Shown: piece after piece, positions 53,209-61,617 of the stretch
Numbering within the stretch: the stretch's first letter is position 1
Layout of the letters: every line of letters starts with the position of its first letter
Origin: Vreelandella nigrificans
Lineage (GTDB): Bacteria > Pseudomonadota > Gammaproteobacteria > Pseudomonadales > Halomonadaceae
Assembly: GCF_002374315.1 (NCBI RefSeq)
Contig: NZ_NWUX01000024.1
Span: 1-64,000, forward strand
Direction of reading: 5' to 3'
Length of the DNA stretch: 64,000 nucleotides
Translations under genes and position numbers: made by a program
The notes under the pieces: generated by a model
What the model saw: only the letters and a program-made list of their open reading frames with translations
Told to the model about the DNA's origin: nothing
Database searches by the model: none

Positions 53209-53245
53209 CGACAAGGCCAGCAAACGCTGGTCTTGTCGCATTTTA
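53209..53245. terminator. Terminator after traG
   Basis: Thirteen-base arms CGACAAGGCCAGC / GCTGGTCTTGTCG with an AAAC loop (one wobble pair), followed by CATTTTAG. It separates traG from a convergent gene. Confidence 0.85.
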
Positions 53246-53704
53246 GAGGTACGTGCGATCGCCATCAATAGACTCATTTTCTATAAGGTCATTTTCAAGT
53301 AGATCATTTTCAAGTAGATCATTTTCCAGAAGCCCATTCTTCAAGTGATCAGGCTGCGAATCTTCCAACGCATTACGGAGTACTACGAAACCGACGGCAG
53401 CAGAGACCGCTGCTACTTTTCCAGTGCCACGTGCAATTTTCAACCAACCTTCACGTGTGGTGGTCGCTTTGATGGCGGAACCGCACAAGGCGCCGAGTGA
53501 CTCTCGTGGGCTTGCGTTGGCATGCCAATCATCAGACCAGCCGTCAGGTTTGCCCTTGTCATTGGTGTCATCAGTGGCGGCAGTTTTGACAGCTGATTTG
53601 GCAGCCCCAACAACTGAGTCGCGCAATACACAGAGGGAATCTCCAGTACTAGCGTGAGTGTGCCAACCATCTGACCAGCCGTCTGTTTTACCGCTTTTTT
53701 CCAT
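53243..53704 (-). CDS. Repeat-containing hypothetical protein
   Basis: The 153-aa protein has an internal duplication: DGWSDGWHTHASTGDSL near residue 7 and DGWSDDWHANASPRESL near residue 53. A hydrophobic stretch (about 95-112) is followed by a C-terminal LLEND-type five-residue repeat. No family recognised. The ATG at 53704 follows GAGGTGG; a frame from 53815 overlaps tumA. Confidence 0.55.
   Translation of the reverse strand: MEKSGKTDGWSDGWHTHASTGDSLCVLRDSVVGAAKSAVKTAATDDTNDKGKPDGWSDDWHANASPRESLGALCGSAIKATTTREGWLKIARGTGKVAAVSAAVGFVVLRNALEDSQPDHLKNGLLENDLLENDLLENDLIENESIDGDRTYL
53274..53333. repeat. Four 15-base tandem repeats in the 3' end of the repeat gene
   Basis: Units of TCATTTTCAAGTAGA (plus strand) begin at 53274, 53289, 53304 and 53319; the middle two are identical. 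They encode the LLEND-like repeats and probably vary in number by slippage. Confidence 0.8.
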
Positions 53705-53811
53705 ATCACCACCTCTCTGGTGATTACAGTCATTTTCTCTAAGGTAGCACACCTCGCCTGAGTGGCAATCGATCAACGCTACTTCAAAGCTGAACGAGAA
53801 GGACTCTGGGG

Positions 53812-54213
53812 TCAAACTGACAAGGCGTTCTCACCATTTACTGGATGGCTGTAGTGAAGTCCAAATTGAACATTGAAGTCTGTTGCCATAACTTCTGGCA
53901 CGACCTTGCCGCCTTCTTTCTTTAGATCAACAATCCCATACTTCTCTAGGGTCCTTAATGTCCTGGAGAGATTTGATTTCTTCCTTGAGGTCATTTTCTC
54001 AAGATCTGAAATGGAGCGCGGCTTGTTGTGAATTATTGTTCTCAATAATTCCTGGTTATCGCTATTAAGAACCTGAGCCATAGAAGTGATCGACTCAAAC
54101 CATACCTTTGGTTCTTTCTTCTTTGGCTTATATTCTCCTTTCGCAATAGCGATAGTCCGCTTGCGATAATCCTCTCTTGAGATGATGCCCACCGTCATGA
54201 CTTTAGTTTTCAT
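53812..54213 (-). CDS. tumA: TumA-like antitoxin with winged helix-turn-helix
   Basis: The 133-aa protein has a winged helix-turn-helix: RSISDLEKMTSRKKSNLSRTLRTLEKYGIVDLKKEGGKVVPEV (about residues 66-110), the HVO_A0114/MarR-like pattern of TumA. It follows the TumE gene by seven bases on the same strand. Presumably neutralises TumE and represses the operon. Confidence 0.8.
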   Translation of the reverse strand: MKTKVMTVGIISREDYRKRTIAIAKGEYKPKKKEPKVWFESITSMAQVLNSDNQELLRTIIHNKPRSISDLEKMTSRKKSNLSRTLRTLEKYGIVDLKKEGGKVVPEVMATDFNVQFGLHYSHPVNGENALSV

Positions 54214-54220
54214 CTCACAC

Positions 54221-54589
54221 CTATTTCATAGCCAATATGTTTTCAACTTCGTTCCAGAAATCTTCTAGAAGCTTTCCGGCGCTCTCAAACTCGTAGTCTT
54301 CGACGTTTTCCATTTTATGCTTGTGATCCCACGTCTTCTTTTTTGCTGCAAAATTCCTTCTTTTAGGCTTTATGGCATGAGCGTTGTCATACCCAAGTAT
54401 CCTCTTGTTGTGCTTATCGTGTAGGGTTATGGAGTACTTAACCCCATGAGGAATTTGCTCATTGGGATTAACCCTCCAAGCCTCGAACTTTGTCCAGTAG
54501 CCGCCTTTTTCCATCGGGAAGACCTCTCCATGAAGGTCTAACAGGGTCTCTAGGCCTGGATCTATTTTATTTTCACCTGACACCTTCAC
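54221..54589 (-). CDS. tumE: TumE-like toxin (DUF6516)
   Basis: The 122-aa protein has GYWTKFEAWRVNPNEQIPHGVKYSITLHDKHNKRILGYDNAHAIKP, the characteristic DUF6516/TumE pattern, and a C-terminal acidic helix. TumE toxins are thought to act on RNA. GTG start, assigned tentatively. Noticeably more AT-rich than the transfer genes, suggesting recent gain as an ICE stability module. Confidence 0.82.
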   Translation of the reverse strand: MKVSGENKIDPGLETLLDLHGEVFPMEKGGYWTKFEAWRVNPNEQIPHGVKYSITLHDKHNKRILGYDNAHAIKPKRRNFAAKKKTWDHKHKMENVEDYEFESAGKLLEDFWNEVENILAMK

Positions 54590-54604
54590 CTCAGCCTATC
54601 ACGT

Positions 54605-54619
54605 TATCATCCGATGATA
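54605..54619. promoter_or_regulatory. Probable operator of tumE-tumA
   Basis: The perfect palindrome TATCATCCGATGATA (arms of seven) lies 16 bases upstream of the tumE start, where an autoregulatory antitoxin would bind. Confidence 0.65.
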
Positions 54620-54778
54620 TCACATGGTGGGGTGATCTGCGTTCCTTCCTCCCCTTTTAGGCCTGATTTTAACCACCACTGTCTTGTTCGGGGGGGATTA
54701 CCGAATGCGGTTTTTGGCCTTCTAGTGGGGACAGTCTCACACTTGATAGATCTGCTTTAAGATATTCTTCAGCCAATG

Positions 54779-54815
54779 TTGACATAGGGTCTTTTTGATA
54801 TCATTATCGATATCA
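54779..54815 (+). promoter_or_regulatory. Promoter with overlapping operator for the RHH-like gene
   Basis: TTGACA (54779) and CATTAT (54802) are 17 bases apart. The inverted repeat TGATATC / GATATCA (54796-54802 and 54809-54815) spans the -10 region, consistent with autorepression by the ribbon-helix-helix-like product 31 bases downstream. Confidence 0.65.
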
Positions 54816-54845
54816 ATATGATGTCTTTTTGGGCTGAGGGATAAT

Positions 54846-55499
54846 ATGTCGAATAAAAAACTAGCAATGACTGTACGAGGTATAGAGCCAGACGTGATGG
54901 AAGCCCTTGATGCTTCCGCTCAGGCGAATGGACGGGCTCGGGAGGCGGAGGCCCGGGCGGCTATTCGAGCCTGGGTTGGAAAACCAGAGATTCCTCCAGC
55001 CAATAAGAAGCAGACGATTATCCCAGTTGATGGGTGTGGGTATCACGCAATACTTGAGGAGTATGAATATGTCCTGATGCCCAACAAAAAACTGGAAGAT
55101 CCTCAATGTCAGTCGTTTCACAAAGACGTTTATATTCTTGTCTACACATCAGTTTTGATGAATAACGATGATGCCAGGGATATTTTATTGAATAGGATCT
55201 GCAATACAGAACTTTCAGGAATACCCATTAGCCATGTCCATTTGGTTCTGATGCTCAAAGAGGCTTTCTGTGCGGAGAGTGGTTTCAAAGCGTTTATATT
55301 TGAGCCTCAGTTCGATGTTGATGAGGCTCGTAAAAATTTGCCGGGCGTGATTCAGAAAAAGCGCTCTATTACTGGGACAGAGTATCATTGGCCCTCACAT
55401 TTAATAAAATGCGGTGATGTTAGAGTCCGTACTGACCCTGAGGTCTTCGATGAGCTGAGTCAGTCTGCGATACTGGCGCTGTTATCATCCAGAAGCTAA
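54846..55499 (+). CDS. Protein with antitoxin-type ribbon-helix-helix-like N-terminus and unknown C-terminal domain
   Basis: The 217-aa protein starts LAMTVRGIEPDVMEALDASAQANGRAREAEARAAIRAWV, the FitA/Arc-type pattern of plasmid antitoxins. The remaining 165 residues are a mixed alpha/beta domain with no motif I know. No toxin gene follows. It could be an antitoxin fused to its partner domain or a single regulator. GAGGGA precedes the ATG. AT-rich like the TumE region. Confidence 0.65.
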   Translation: MSNKKLAMTVRGIEPDVMEALDASAQANGRAREAEARAAIRAWVGKPEIPPANKKQTIIPVDGCGYHAILEEYEYVLMPNKKLEDPQCQSFHKDVYILVYTSVLMNNDDARDILLNRICNTELSGIPISHVHLVLMLKEAFCAESGFKAFIFEPQFDVDEARKNLPGVIQKKRSITGTEYHWPSHLIKCGDVRVRTDPEVFDELSQSAILALLSSRS

Positions 55500-55620
55500 T
55501 CGGGGTAGAAGAGAGGGACGATTTGAAAAAAGAGTTTGAGGCCGTCTAAAGTGAAATGGTAGGTAGGCATAGAGTCTTCTTAAACCGATCTTTTGAGACG
55601 TTAAGCAGGGAAGGTTACTT

Positions 55621-56022
55621 ATGAAGAAGCCATTAGCAGCAATGTCGTTGGCGCTCCTGGCTGGGTGTGCTGGGGAAGGAGCTCACTACCAGAACTCACA
55701 CCAAGCACAGCAAGGGTTGGTATTTAGCGTGTCGGATGCCAGTTATACGCTTACGCCTGAGTGTACCCGTAGTGCGGAGGTTGACTACGATGAAGCGGGT
55801 CGACCGATGGTTGTGGTGAGTATGAAACGAAGCCCTGAATGCAGTGAAAAAGCATTTGAAACTGTATTCTCCAAAGTGGGTCAGCACTTGAATATCGAGT
55901 ATGGAGAGCAGGTGCTAGTCCAGGGCTCACCCATTGTTTCGCCGATGGATCCTACCTCACCATTTTGGACAGGGGTCGAAGATGATGCGTTGGCCAGGGA
56001 TATTTCCAACTACTTGGACTAA
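55621..56022 (+). CDS. Small lipoprotein, cargo region
   Basis: A 133-aa lipoprotein with lipobox LLAGC. The mature part (LVFSVSDASYTLTP, VVVSMKRSPECSEKAFETVFSKVGQHLNIEYGEQVLV) vaguely resembles the P1-head fold of SecD-type proteins. Its position among cargo after traG would also suit a surface-exclusion role; both ideas are inference. Confidence 0.6.
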   Translation: MKKPLAAMSLALLAGCAGEGAHYQNSHQAQQGLVFSVSDASYTLTPECTRSAEVDYDEAGRPMVVVSMKRSPECSEKAFETVFSKVGQHLNIEYGEQVLVQGSPIVSPMDPTSPFWTGVEDDALARDISNYLD

Positions 56023-56088
56023 AGTTTACTTTAATTTATACGTTTCACAGCCATCCTGAGATAGTCACTGTCAAAAAGGAGGTCAGCG

Positions 56089-56370
56089 ATGGCAATTGTA
56101 GAAATTTGGGCTCCGCCCGGGTTTTGGGGAGCATACGCGGACTTACGATCCCATACAGGTGGGTCAAGGAGCTATACGGTAAACTTTAATACAGTATCAG
56201 GATCCTCTACATTCGATGCTGAAATTGAGTATGTGGATGCGGGAGGTCTTGAGAAAGTTCTCCGGGCTGGGCCAGGCAGCTATACCATCCACTCTTCAGG
56301 CGGGGCCGGGACAGACCGGATCCGTTGCCGAAGCCACTCGCTTGGGCAAACTATCCGAGTTACCTTCTAG
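56089..56370 (+). CDS. Small beta-rich hypothetical protein
   Basis: The 93-aa protein has no signal peptide and is rich in Gly, Ser and Tyr, with alternating strands (SYTVNFNTVSGSSTFDAEIEYVDAGG). A strong AAAGGAGG lies before the ATG. No family recognised. A terminator follows. Confidence 0.6.
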   Translation: MAIVEIWAPPGFWGAYADLRSHTGGSRSYTVNFNTVSGSSTFDAEIEYVDAGGLEKVLRAGPGSYTIHSSGGAGTDRIRCRSHSLGQTIRVTF

Positions 56371-56415
56371 CGCTTGGCGTACTGTCTAAAGTACAAGGCG
56401 AGGAATGAGCTTGGT

Positions 56416-56442
56416 AAGTGGGTGTCTTACCACCCACTTTTT
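56416..56442 (+). terminator. Terminator after the 93-aa gene
   Basis: AAGTGGGTG / CACCCACTT with a six-base loop, running into TTT. Confidence 0.82.
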
Positions 56443-56546
56443 GACTAAGACGTGAAGCCCCTTTCTGCTGTCGTTTTGCCCCTTCACCGAAACCTCTATA
56501 ATGCTTGCTACATGGACACTTCGAATTGCGCGCAAGGCCAAACATC

Positions 56547-57164
56547 ATGGACGATCTCAACTACGGTAGTGCTCAGATTAAATTCTGGCAGGTTCACGGC
56601 GAGGTGCTGGACACTGACCGGTACAGTGAAACCCATGTCCAGGCCCATGGTGGGGGAGGCTATGCTCATACCTCCTCCGTGAAAGTGAGCCAAACTACCC
56701 ATCAAAATTTCTGGATTCGTGATGATGACGGTCGTGAACGAGCCATCCAACTCGAAGACACCAGCATTCCATTACGCCCTGGACAGCGAATTACATTAAT
56801 TAATGCACAGCGTCAGGGCTGTGAACGTGGTTGGATGTGCTCACTTGTGAACCATGCAACTGACCAGGTGCACGAGATTACCTCTCCGAAGGTGCTGCAA
56901 CATCGACTTCGCATGGTGCGTATCACTGGTATTTCGCTCATTCTCGCGCTGATCGTAGCTGCATTGGTCGTATACTTAACAATGCCTCCCCGCGGTTATT
57001 TTGAGCAACCATGGCGCATGGCAGAGTGGGGCTGGGCGATCACTGCTGGCATCGCTGTACTCATTTGGGGAGGCTGGCGTAAGTCCCGCCGTAAGAATCA
57101 GGTTACCAAGACCCTCAAGGCACGCATTGATGTCGCCATTGAGCGAGCACAGCAGCATACTTGA
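56547..57164 (+). CDS. Hypothetical protein with two C-terminal membrane segments
   Basis: The 205-aa protein has a cytoplasmic beta-rich N-terminal domain (about 1-125; HTSSVKVSQTTHQNFWIRDDDGRERAIQL, GQRITLINAQR) and two membrane segments (about 131-152, 164-182), with a basic C-terminus. No known family. The ATG at 56547 is chosen because the upstream frame from 56505 has no ribosome site. Confidence 0.6.
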   Translation: MDDLNYGSAQIKFWQVHGEVLDTDRYSETHVQAHGGGGYAHTSSVKVSQTTHQNFWIRDDDGRERAIQLEDTSIPLRPGQRITLINAQRQGCERGWMCSLVNHATDQVHEITSPKVLQHRLRMVRITGISLILALIVAALVVYLTMPPRGYFEQPWRMAEWGWAITAGIAVLIWGGWRKSRRKNQVTKTLKARIDVAIERAQQHT

Positions 57165-57184
57165 TTCCAACCTGGAAGTACTTG

Positions 57185-57736
57185 CTAAGGCCTTAACGGA
57201 GTGTCCGCTGGTTCACTTGGCAACCGTCCCTCATCATCTATCACACGAACTTTGGTAGGCTTCTTATGCGACCATTTCCAGAATACGATGTTGATATCAC
57301 GATCTGTTGCGTTCTTGGCTTGAGATGGCACGCGAATGCCGGTGAAACCCTGCTCAATTAGCTGCGTGGCGATCTCCCAAGCAATAACCGGTTCGCGTCG
57401 AAGCTTCTTATCCAACCAGGCTTCGTGCATCCACCCCTTCGGATTAGGACGTACTCGCTCTTGAATTGCTGGATCACAAAGATCTAGTAGGGGGCCACAA
57501 TCAACATTGTAGGTACAAAGTGTCAGTGGTTGTGTCTTGAATGGGAACCCTTGCTGAGCCTCAAGCCAAGCGGTTTCAAAACGCTCACTTGTGTATAACG
57601 CTGGGAGACCAACTGGGTTCCATCGTCCTCCATTCCTAGCCGCACCCTCTCCGGACTCAGGTGCATGCTGCCACAGAGGATTGTGGCCACGATAGACGAC
57701 CCCTTTGTACTGAAACCCCAGTTTCAGCAGGCTCAC
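57185..57736 (-). CDS. RES-domain toxin
   Basis: The 183-aa RES protein has YRGHNPLW with the conserved Arg, then GARNGGRWNPVGLPALYTSERFETAWLE (the RES segment appears here as ARNGGRWNP) and VPSQ near the end. RES toxins degrade NAD+. Its start overlaps the antitoxin stop by four bases, as usual in RES-Xre pairs. Confidence 0.87.
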   Translation of the reverse strand: MSLLKLGFQYKGVVYRGHNPLWQHAPESGEGAARNGGRWNPVGLPALYTSERFETAWLEAQQGFPFKTQPLTLCTYNVDCGPLLDLCDPAIQERVRPNPKGWMHEAWLDKKLRREPVIAWEIATQLIEQGFTGIRVPSQAKNATDRDINIVFWKWSHKKPTKVRVIDDEGRLPSEPADTPLRP

Positions 57737-58092
57737 GCATAGCCTCCCTCAGCAATGTGAGAGAGATAAGCCCGGACATCATCAGCACGACCATGACTGA
57801 CCAGTTCTTCTGCTGTGAGGTCTCCAAGAGGGGAAATCGGGTACGTGCGGTACCATGACCATGCCCCACTGATCGACCCAGCCCATGGTTCGATTCGCTT
57901 AAGGATCTCCATCGTTTGGCGTAGGCGCTGTTGCGTGGAGACTGCATGAAGACGATCCTTGCGGATGATAGCGCTATGGCTCAGACCGATCGCGTGAGCG
58001 AACTCACGCTTAGTGATATGCAATTCATCCAAGAGGGCTTCTGCCATGATAAAGCCCTCACGGTCCACGACGTCTTTGATTTCCATGTTCAT
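57733..58092 (-). CDS. Xre/MbcA/ParS-type antitoxin (DUF2384)
   Basis: The 119-aa protein has an N-terminal helix-turn-helix (LLDELHITKREFAHAIGLSHSAIIRK) and a C-terminal DUF2384-like domain around SPLGDLTAEELVSHGRADDVRAYLSHIAEG. The start at 58092 is preferred to a GTG at 58101. An inverted repeat TGTCA / TGACA at 58121-58137 could be its operator. Confidence 0.85.
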   Translation of the reverse strand: MNMEIKDVVDREGFIMAEALLDELHITKREFAHAIGLSHSAIIRKDRLHAVSTQQRLRQTMEILKRIEPWAGSISGAWSWYRTYPISPLGDLTAEELVSHGRADDVRAYLSHIAEGGYA

Positions 58093-58420
58093 CTTCGTCA
58101 CCTAGATAGACGTATTTATATGTCATTCTATGTGACAGACAAGGTCTCGTCAAAGTTCGTGAAGGGTATGTGGCACATCACTAGGCGCTACTGCACTGTT
58201 CTGTCTGCTACAGCTAAAACTACGAAGTGAAGAAGTCTACTGATTAGCTTGAGAGACGATTAAAGACTACTTGGCAGAAGGTACTCGCCTTTAGCAAGAG
58301 GTAACGCCACTCTAGTAAAATTTGCCTCTAAGTTTACACCAACGGTTTGCCAAGATTTCAAAGCAAACAACGTAGGCAACGACTTCAGCCACTTGACGGG
58401 GTCATCAATATGCGTAAGAA

Positions 58421-58505
58421 TATAATCACGACTCAACCCCGTACGCAGCGATTCAATTCGCTGGCAGTTGGGGTGAAAAAACCGGCCATAGTGCCGGTTT
58501 TTTCG
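58421..58505 (+). ncRNA. Probable small RNA or leader with own terminator upstream of the NYN gene
   Basis: A perfect -10 TATAAT (58421) is followed by a stem-loop at about 58436-58474 (outer ACCCC / GGGGT, inner CAGCGA / TCGCTG) and an intrinsic terminator AAAAAACCGGC / GCCGGTTTTTT at 58476-58503. A transcript of about 70 bases would end 21 bases before the NYN start. It could be a small RNA or an attenuator. No good -35 is visible at the usual spacing. Confidence 0.55.
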
Positions 58506-58524
58506 TTTCTAAGGACCTTATCTT

Positions 58525-59217
58525 GTGCAGACCGCCTTTTTCATTGATGGTTACAACGTGTTCTACGGGCTGCTGGCAGGCACTCCCTACAAGTGGCTCG
58601 ACCTCCCGTCCTTGTTAAGTGCCATCAATCACGAGCAGGATCCCCGCAGTCAGGTTGCTGAGATCCACTACTTCACCTCTCCCGTGCAGCCAGCCTTAGC
58701 TACACGTGGTCTGCAATCAAAGCAGGCCCAGGATACCTATGTCCGGGCTCTCAAGGCTTATGGCGTTAAAGTCCACTGGGGCCGTCATCGCCTGGACCAC
58801 CGGAAGGCTCCTCGCTTCGTCTCCAGGAAGGTGCAAGCTTCTCGACAAGACCAAGTCGATATCTGGAACCTCGAAGAGAAGGAGACTGACGTCAGAATCG
58901 CCATAGCCATGTATCGCCTCGCAGCGAAACAGCGTAGGGAAGACGCATCGGAAGGCCGAATTCAACAGATCGTCCTAGTGTCGGGAGATACGGATCTGGC
59001 GCCGGCTCTGGAGGCAATTCGTGAGGACTTCCCACACCTACGCATCGGCATCATAGTGCCACACCACAATGGGGGTGAGAGAACACCGCCAGGATCACTA
59101 CAGAACAACGCCAACTGGATGCGCCGTTACATCTCTAATGAAGAGCTTGAGGCACACCAGTTTCCTGATCGTGTTCCTACTCGTAAGAAGCCTGCTGACA
59201 AGCCTAGCTACTGGTAA
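58525..59217 (+). CDS. NYN-domain (PIN-like) ribonuclease-type protein
   Basis: The 230-aa protein starts QTAFFIDGYNVFYGLL with the first acidic residue of the NYN/PIN site, has KETDVRIAIAMYRLA near residue 115, and VLVSGDTDLAPALEAI near residue 150, giving the expected Asp cluster for metal-dependent RNA cleavage. GTG start nine bases after AAGGA. The C-terminal tail is basic. Alone, with no obvious protein antitoxin. Confidence 0.8.
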   Translation: MQTAFFIDGYNVFYGLLAGTPYKWLDLPSLLSAINHEQDPRSQVAEIHYFTSPVQPALATRGLQSKQAQDTYVRALKAYGVKVHWGRHRLDHRKAPRFVSRKVQASRQDQVDIWNLEEKETDVRIAIAMYRLAAKQRREDASEGRIQQIVLVSGDTDLAPALEAIREDFPHLRIGIIVPHHNGGERTPPGSLQNNANWMRRYISNEELEAHQFPDRVPTRKKPADKPSYW

Positions 59218-59689
59218 GGGTGGAAAGTGCACTAGGCCTTCTTTGGTGTATTGGAGAATCCGCTGTCGCCGATCCATAAGTTTTGCACTGCTTTTTCCTA
59301 ATATCGAACACGATGAAAAGTAAGGCCACAGCCGAGCAAAAGGGCGGGAGAACTTTCTGTCACCAGGTATCTGTAATGAGGGAAAGGGAGAAACCCTAAA
59401 AGGCCAAAAGGATTAAGGGGTTAATGGAATGGTTTTGAAGGGGAAGGGGCTTACCCGTGAAAGGCATGAATAGTCGTTGAGTAAACCCAAAGGGTTAAAA
59501 GAGAAAAGGCTGCCTCAGCCATCCAAGCTCCCGCCTAGCGCAAACAAACAGCTGTCGCCCCCACGATGGTCTTCTGTCGCTACGCCCAGCGCATGGGAAA
59601 TGTCTCATCGCGTGATATTAATTATCTGTTGAGACGTTCGTCCAGCGTGCTCAGAGTCTTACGTGTTGCCAGAATTAGAGAACTGCAGC
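59218..59689. other. Non-coding gap with purine-rich tract
   Basis: No convincing gene. From about 59310 to 59510 the plus strand is strongly purine-rich with many GGGA, AAAGG and GGGGAAGGGG runs, giving a marked strand asymmetry. A 28-codon frame at 59313 lacks a ribosome site. Confidence 0.6.
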
Positions 59690-60241
59690 ATGCCTGACTT
59701 ATTTCACCACATACCGCTATCTCTTCTGATCTTTTTGCTGGTTGCACTGGTGTTGTTAAGCAACTTTACGATGCCAATCCTGAGGCTTTTCGGCTGGAGG
59801 AAGCGCAGCCATAGGCAAAAAGAACGCCAGGCACGCCGAAGCCTAGCTGTGCTTACTACCATCCAAGAGCCGGGTCGAAAATTTGCCTACCTGCGGAAAG
59901 TCGATCCATTTGTCTTCGAAGAAATGATCTTAGAGGCGTATGAGCAGCAAGGGTATAAGGTCAAACGAAACCATCGCTATACAGGTGATGGGGGTATTGA
60001 TGGAAGAGTCTATCTGGATGGTCAACTGCACTTAATCCAAGCCAAACGTTACGCAGGCCATATATCCGCCGCTCATGTGCGCGAGTTCTGTCAAATTGTC
60101 GCTGTTAAAGGGTGCAAAGGCATCTTTGTACATACTGGGCGTACAGGCAGTGCGAGTCATTACTCAGCCAAATGTAACGGGAACGTCACTATTATCAGCG
60201 GCCAGAGATTGCTGGATCTGTTAACGGTACATAAAGGGTGA
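59690..60241 (+). CDS. Membrane-anchored Mrr-like restriction endonuclease
   Basis: The 183-aa protein has one N-terminal membrane segment (about 9-29), then FEEMILEAYEQQGYKVKRNHRYTGDGGIDGRVYLDGQLHLIQAKRY with the GDGGIDG and QAKR motifs of the Mrr catalytic domain (PD-(D/E)xK fold). Related membrane-anchored Mrr proteins occur in other ICEs. The start could also be GTG 59663. Confidence 0.78.
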   Translation: MPDLFHHIPLSLLIFLLVALVLLSNFTMPILRLFGWRKRSHRQKERQARRSLAVLTTIQEPGRKFAYLRKVDPFVFEEMILEAYEQQGYKVKRNHRYTGDGGIDGRVYLDGQLHLIQAKRYAGHISAAHVREFCQIVAVKGCKGIFVHTGRTGSASHYSAKCNGNVTIISGQRLLDLLTVHKG

Positions 60242-60359
60242 TCCAGCGCGCCTGGGTGATATTGTGCGATGAATTATTTAGCTAGGCACATGCATTGCAT
60301 ATGTTCCTGGGCTGCTGTATGAAAAACTGGGTTCATTAACGAAAGAAATGGAGGCAGCT

Positions 60360-61016
60360 ATGCCCAGGTCACTAGAGTCTGCCCGTACCCTGGCTGCCAT
60401 TATCCTCACTGTTGCTTCTTTTGCTGCCCTAGCCGAGACAGCGGATATGGTTGGCTTCGATACTCCCAGCTACATGGTCTGCTTCTCGAAGGATGCGGCG
60501 TTGCGATTCAACGAAGCCTCACACGATAACGATAACGCCACAACCAATGAATTGGTACGACAGAGACTCTGCCGCCTTGTCGATAGCAACATCACTGTGT
60601 TGGTCGACAACCCTGAGAGCGAGATCAGCAGCGCTACGCTAATCGACCATGATCGCAGCCATCAGGTGTACGTGTTTCCATCGATTATGAGACTAAGAAG
60701 GGAGGGGGATGCCGAAGTGAGAATGGACCTCAGGGTTATACTGACGGAAGGCGTCTATATCTGTCGCGAGAGTCTCACTGCCGAATTGTACCAGGGGCTT
60801 CTCGATCAGGGTGATGTTGCTGGAGCAGCGGCCCTGATCAGGGAACAGGGCTGTGCTTTCCTCAATCCCGGAGAGTGGGCCGTGATCAGGCGTTATGAAT
60901 CAGACGAACCCGACAATGTTCTCGGCCTTGATCGTCCTGTCTATGAAATTCGATCTCCCATCTTCCAGATGATAAAGACGTATGTGCCCAAGGCCCAGAT
61001 CGACAGGCAGCGATAA
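60360..61016 (+). CDS. Exported hypothetical protein
   Basis: The 218-aa protein has a signal peptide ending ALAET and scattered Cys residues that could form disulfides. No family recognised. The ATG at 60360 follows GGAGG; the ATG at 60348 overlaps that site. Confidence 0.6.
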   Translation: MPRSLESARTLAAIILTVASFAALAETADMVGFDTPSYMVCFSKDAALRFNEASHDNDNATTNELVRQRLCRLVDSNITVLVDNPESEISSATLIDHDRSHQVYVFPSIMRLRREGDAEVRMDLRVILTEGVYICRESLTAELYQGLLDQGDVAGAAALIREQGCAFLNPGEWAVIRRYESDEPDNVLGLDRPVYEIRSPIFQMIKTYVPKAQIDRQR

Positions 61017-61070
61017 ATAGAAAGTAGGGACGAATGTCTCATCAGCGGGTATTCAGTCGAGGTAAATTCT

Positions 61071-61280
61071 ATGCTAGAACCTATCGTTGGTGGCAGCTTT
61101 CTGATTATCGCTGCCCTTATAGTGACAATCTCCACACATATGATTTGTCGCAGTAAGACATCAGCTTCAAACACAGGAAACCAATCCAGTAATCAGTGCC
61201 AAATATCCGACTTGCCCACACCACCCAAAAACTGTGGCAGCATACTTAGTAGTGATACAGGGGGGGAGGGGGGCTGCTGA
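61071..61280 (+). CDS. Possible small membrane protein
   Basis: The 69-aa frame has one N-terminal membrane segment (GGSFLIIAALIVTISTHMI) and a Ser/Cys-rich tail. GAGGTAA is seven bases before the ATG. Gene reality is uncertain. Confidence 0.4.
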   Translation: MLEPIVGGSFLIIAALIVTISTHMICRSKTSASNTGNQSSNQCQISDLPTPPKNCGSILSSDTGGEGGC

Positions 61281-61343
61281 AGTCATGTGTTGTGGCAGCG
61301 AGTATTACTTAGTTGAGAAAATCTCAGCTTCAGCTCCACCTAC

Positions 61344-61550
61344 TTACCGCACATTCAGCAGCTCTTCCCAACGCGTGGTATAGCGTGGGGTGCGATATTC
61401 AGCGCGTAATGTCCAAGCACTATTGGCACGTGGCAGTCCTAGCTGTATTGTCCCTCTTCCTAGCTTGATTGTGGAAATTATTGAGGGTAATACAGTGAGG
61501 AAAAGGCCCAAAGCAATCTGTTCTTCAGCTTCCGATGTCAGAAATATTCG
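61344..61550 (-). pseudogene. Remnant of a gene on the minus strand
   Basis: A 68-codon open frame without a normal start codon ends NVR at a TAA (61344). It reads like genuine protein: EAEEQIALGLFLTVLPSII and later AWTLRAEYRTPRYTTRWEELL. The source family is not recognised. It lies in the 337-base gap before the HNH cassette; the rest of the gap shows nothing. Confidence 0.4.
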
Positions 61551-61617
61551 TTATTGATCTATTTGGTCTGTATCTTCTATACCACTTTTAATAGCATCAG
61601 AGTTTAGGCTACTAACT

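Noticed and set aside
59313..59399. Short 28-codon frame after the NYN gene
   Set aside because: No ribosome binding site and low-complexity composition from the purine-rich tract.
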